This document shows positions 6,647 to 8,311 of a stretch of 8,311 nt of DNA, in pieces. A program made the translations under genes and the position numbers. Position 1 is the first letter of the stretch. Every line of letters starts with the position of its first letter. The notes below the pieces were generated by a model. It did not search any database. It was not told the DNA's origin and worked only from the letters and a program-made list of their open reading frames with translations. The stretch is from an uncultured Prosthecobacter sp. (GTDB lineage: Bacteria > Verrucomicrobiota > Verrucomicrobiia > Verrucomicrobiales > Verrucomicrobiaceae). Location of the stretch: positions 1 to 8,311 of the forward strand of contig CANNUR010000124.1 in NCBI GenBank assembly GCA_947523045.1, read 5' to 3'.

Positions 6647-8311
6647 ATGTCCACCACCACCAGCCCCTCGGCGTCCGACACCAAGACGCTTCGCAACGCG
6701 GTCATTCGTCTGGCCGGCAACTCCCAGGACGGCATTCAGTCCATCGGCGGCTTCCTCGCCCGTCTGGCCGGCCGCACTGCCAAGGACGTCATGACCTACA
6801 TGACGATTCCCTCCACCATCTCCGGTGGTCCGTCGATCTTCCAGCTCCACCTCGGCTCGGGCGAGGTCCTGCACCCGGGCGACGAGAGCGACGTGCTGGT
6901 GGCCTTTTACCAGCACAGCTACAACGATCACCTGCACGCCCTGCGCGACGGCGGCATCTGCATCTATGACTCCGGCGAGGTGACCGAGGTCAAGACCGAG
7001 CGCAACATCCATCACATCGGCATCCCGATCAACAGCGCCACCATCGAGGCCATCGGCGGCAGCGCCCGCGACCGTGGCAAGAACATGTTCGTGCTCGGCC
7101 TGCTCACCGCCGTGTTCCAGCTCGACCGCGAAAAGCTGACCGGCATCATCGCCCGCCAGTTCGGCAAGAAGGACGAGAGCGTGCTGCGCAACGCCATGCT
7201 CGCCTTCGATGCCGGCTACGCCTATCCGATCGGCGACATCGGCAGCTTCCACTTCGACGAGGGCGAGCACAAGGACGAGCACCGCCTGAGCACCGACGGC
7301 AACACTCTCATGACCATGGGCCTGATCTGCGCCGGCGTCCGCTTCGGCGCCGCCTACCCGATCACGCCGTGGTCGCCGATCATGGAGCAGCTGCGCAGCG
7401 AGTTGCCGAAATACGGCGGCATCTACGTGCAGGCCGAGGACGAGCTGGCCGCGGTCTCGATCACCATCGGCGCCGCCTACGCCGGCCACCTCGCCGTCAC
7501 CGGCAGCTCCGGCCCCGGCCTGAGCCTGAAGATGGAGGCGCTCAGCTACGCCAGCATGGCCGAGCTGCCGCTCATCGCCATCAACGTCCAGCGCGGCGGT
7601 CCGTCGACCGGCCTGCCGACCAGCGTCGAACAGTCCGACCTGCTGCAGGCCATCTACGGCAGCCATGGCGACTGCCCGCGCATCGTGCTCGCGCCGCAGG
7701 ATGTCGAGGACTGCTTCTACATCGCCCTTGAGGCCGGCAAACTCGCCCGCGAGTACTCCTGCCCGGTCATCATCCTCAGCGACCAGGCCCTGAGCAGCCG
7801 CATTGAGGCCTTCACCGAGCCCGATCTCGACAAGCACTGGGTCGACCCCGTGCTCGACCTGTCCGACCGGCCCGAGGACTTCAAGCCGTACCCGCTCGAC
7901 CAGATCACCCGTCACGCCCCGCCCGGAGCCAAGATGCTCGGCGGTCGCTACCCGCATGTCACCGGCCTGGAGCACGACGAGTGGGGTCACCCGAGCGGCA
8001 ACCCGAAGATGCACCAGCGCATGACCGACAAGCGCCGCAACAAGCTGGTTGCGCTGGCGGAAAAACTGCCGCTGCCGGAGATCTACGGCGAGCAGGAGGG
8101 CGATGTCCTCCTGGTGGGCTGGGGCAGCAGCTACGGTCCCATCAAGGAGAGCGTCAACCGCTTGCGCGCCGAAGGCCACAAGGTCGGCTCGGTCAACCTG
8201 CGCCACCTGCACCCGATGCCGGCCAGGATCGACGGCCTGTTCGCCAAGTTCAAGAAGGTCCTGGTGGTCGAACTCAACGACAGCGGCGTGTACGGCTACG
8301 GCCAGCTCGCC
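6647..8311 (+). CDS. korA: 2-oxoacid:ferredoxin oxidoreductase alpha subunit (fused gamma-alpha), 3' end missing
   Basis: The frame runs 555 codons from ATG at 6647 to the right edge. Fused subunits of this family are about 600 residues, so roughly 50 are missing. The N-terminal gamma-type domain (about 18-200) starts with RLAGNSQDGIQSIGGFLARL (21-40). The pyrimidine-binding alpha domain (about 225-410) contains AAYPITPW (235-242), the run VQAEDELAAVSITIGAAYAG, TGSSGPGLSLK (285-295) and NVQRGGPSTGLPT (313-325). The C-terminal domain begins near GDVLLVGWGSS. This subunit works with a beta subunit carrying thiamine diphosphate and an iron-sulfur cluster to oxidise a 2-oxoacid to acyl-CoA, reducing ferredoxin. 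2-oxoglutarate is the commonest substrate for this fused type but is not proven here, hence the tentative symbol. The beta-subunit gene is expected just past the edge. The start gives a short Ser/Thr-rich leader (MSTTTSPSAS) before the conserved domain; no Shine-Dalgarno is visible. Tyr-Pro-Ile-Thr-Pro is followed by Trp, where Ser or Ala is more usual. Confidence 0.93.
   Translation, partial: MSTTTSPSASDTKTLRNAVIRLAGNSQDGIQSIGGFLARLAGRTAKDVMTYMTIPSTISGGPSIFQLHLGSGEVLHPGDESDVLVAFYQHSYNDHLHALRDGGICIYDSGEVTEVKTERNIHHIGIPINSATIEAIGGSARDRGKNMFVLGLLTAVFQLDREKLTGIIARQFGKKDESVLRNAMLAFDAGYAYPIGDIGSFHFDEGEHKDEHRLSTDGNTLMTMGLICAGVRFGAAYPITPWSPIMEQLRSELPKYGGIYVQAEDELAAVSITIGAAYAGHLAVTGSSGPGLSLKMEALSYASMAELPLIAINVQRGGPSTGLPTSVEQSDLLQAIYGSHGDCPRIVLAPQDVEDCFYIALEAGKLAREYSCPVIILSDQALSSRIEAFTEPDLDKHWVDPVLDLSDRPEDFKPYPLDQITRHAPPGAKMLGGRYPHVTGLEHDEWGHPSGNPKMHQRMTDKRRNKLVALAEKLPLPEIYGEQEGDVLLVGWGSSYGPIKESVNRLRAEGHKVGSVNLRHLHPMPARIDGLFAKFKKVLVVELNDSGVYGYGQLA

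Noticed and set aside
6290..8212. 640-codon open frame on the minus strand opposite the korA-like gene, running into pckG
   Set aside because: It has the same codon-bias artefact: a low-complexity Ala/Val/Asp-rich product with no motif, overlapping two well-supported genes.

Overview
The window comes from a GC-rich bacterial chromosome. It holds five protein-coding genes, two of them cut by the window edges. No rRNA, tRNA, insertion sequence or CRISPR array was seen. The gene set, together with the lack of clear Shine-Dalgarno sequences before most starts, would fit a Verrucomicrobiota (Opitutae-like) genome: a GTP-type PEP carboxykinase, a fused gamma-alpha 2-oxoacid:acceptor oxidoreductase, and a GYF_2-DUF898 protein paired with an M48 peptidase. 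A beta-proteobacterium cannot be excluded from sequence alone.

Left part (1-1678, minus strand): a DNA adenine methyltransferase of the Eco57I/TaqI-like gamma class, whose last residues lie beyond the left edge. Its codons are far less biased to G/C in the third position than those of the genes to the right, which suggests an acquired restriction-modification or defence locus. It contains a run of nine G on the plus strand.

Middle gap (1679-2215): a gene-free stretch of 537 bases. It holds an inverted repeat near the methyltransferase start and an array of seven contiguous 21-base units (1928-2074). It ends with a good sigma-70-like promoter whose expected transcription start falls at or just before the next start codon.

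Plus-strand pair (2216-4572): a multi-pass DUF898 (YjgN-like) membrane protein with an N-terminal GYF_2 domain, then 11 bases later a membrane-anchored M48 zinc metallopeptidase. They look like a two-gene operon acting at the cytoplasmic membrane.

Right part (4591-8311): pckG (GTP-dependent PEP carboxykinase, minus strand) converges on the peptidase gene with an 18-base gap. It diverges across a 229-base region from a 2-oxoacid:ferredoxin oxidoreductase alpha subunit gene (korA-like), which runs off the right edge. The two enzymes sit near the oxaloacetate/PEP and 2-oxoglutarate/succinyl-CoA steps of central carbon metabolism, so shared control from the region between them is plausible but unproven.

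I found no clearly new multi-gene system. The best candidates for a second look are the 21-base array with its matching terminal units, the G9 tract in the methyltransferase, and the poorly characterised GYF_2-DUF898/M48 pair with its probable leaderless transcript.
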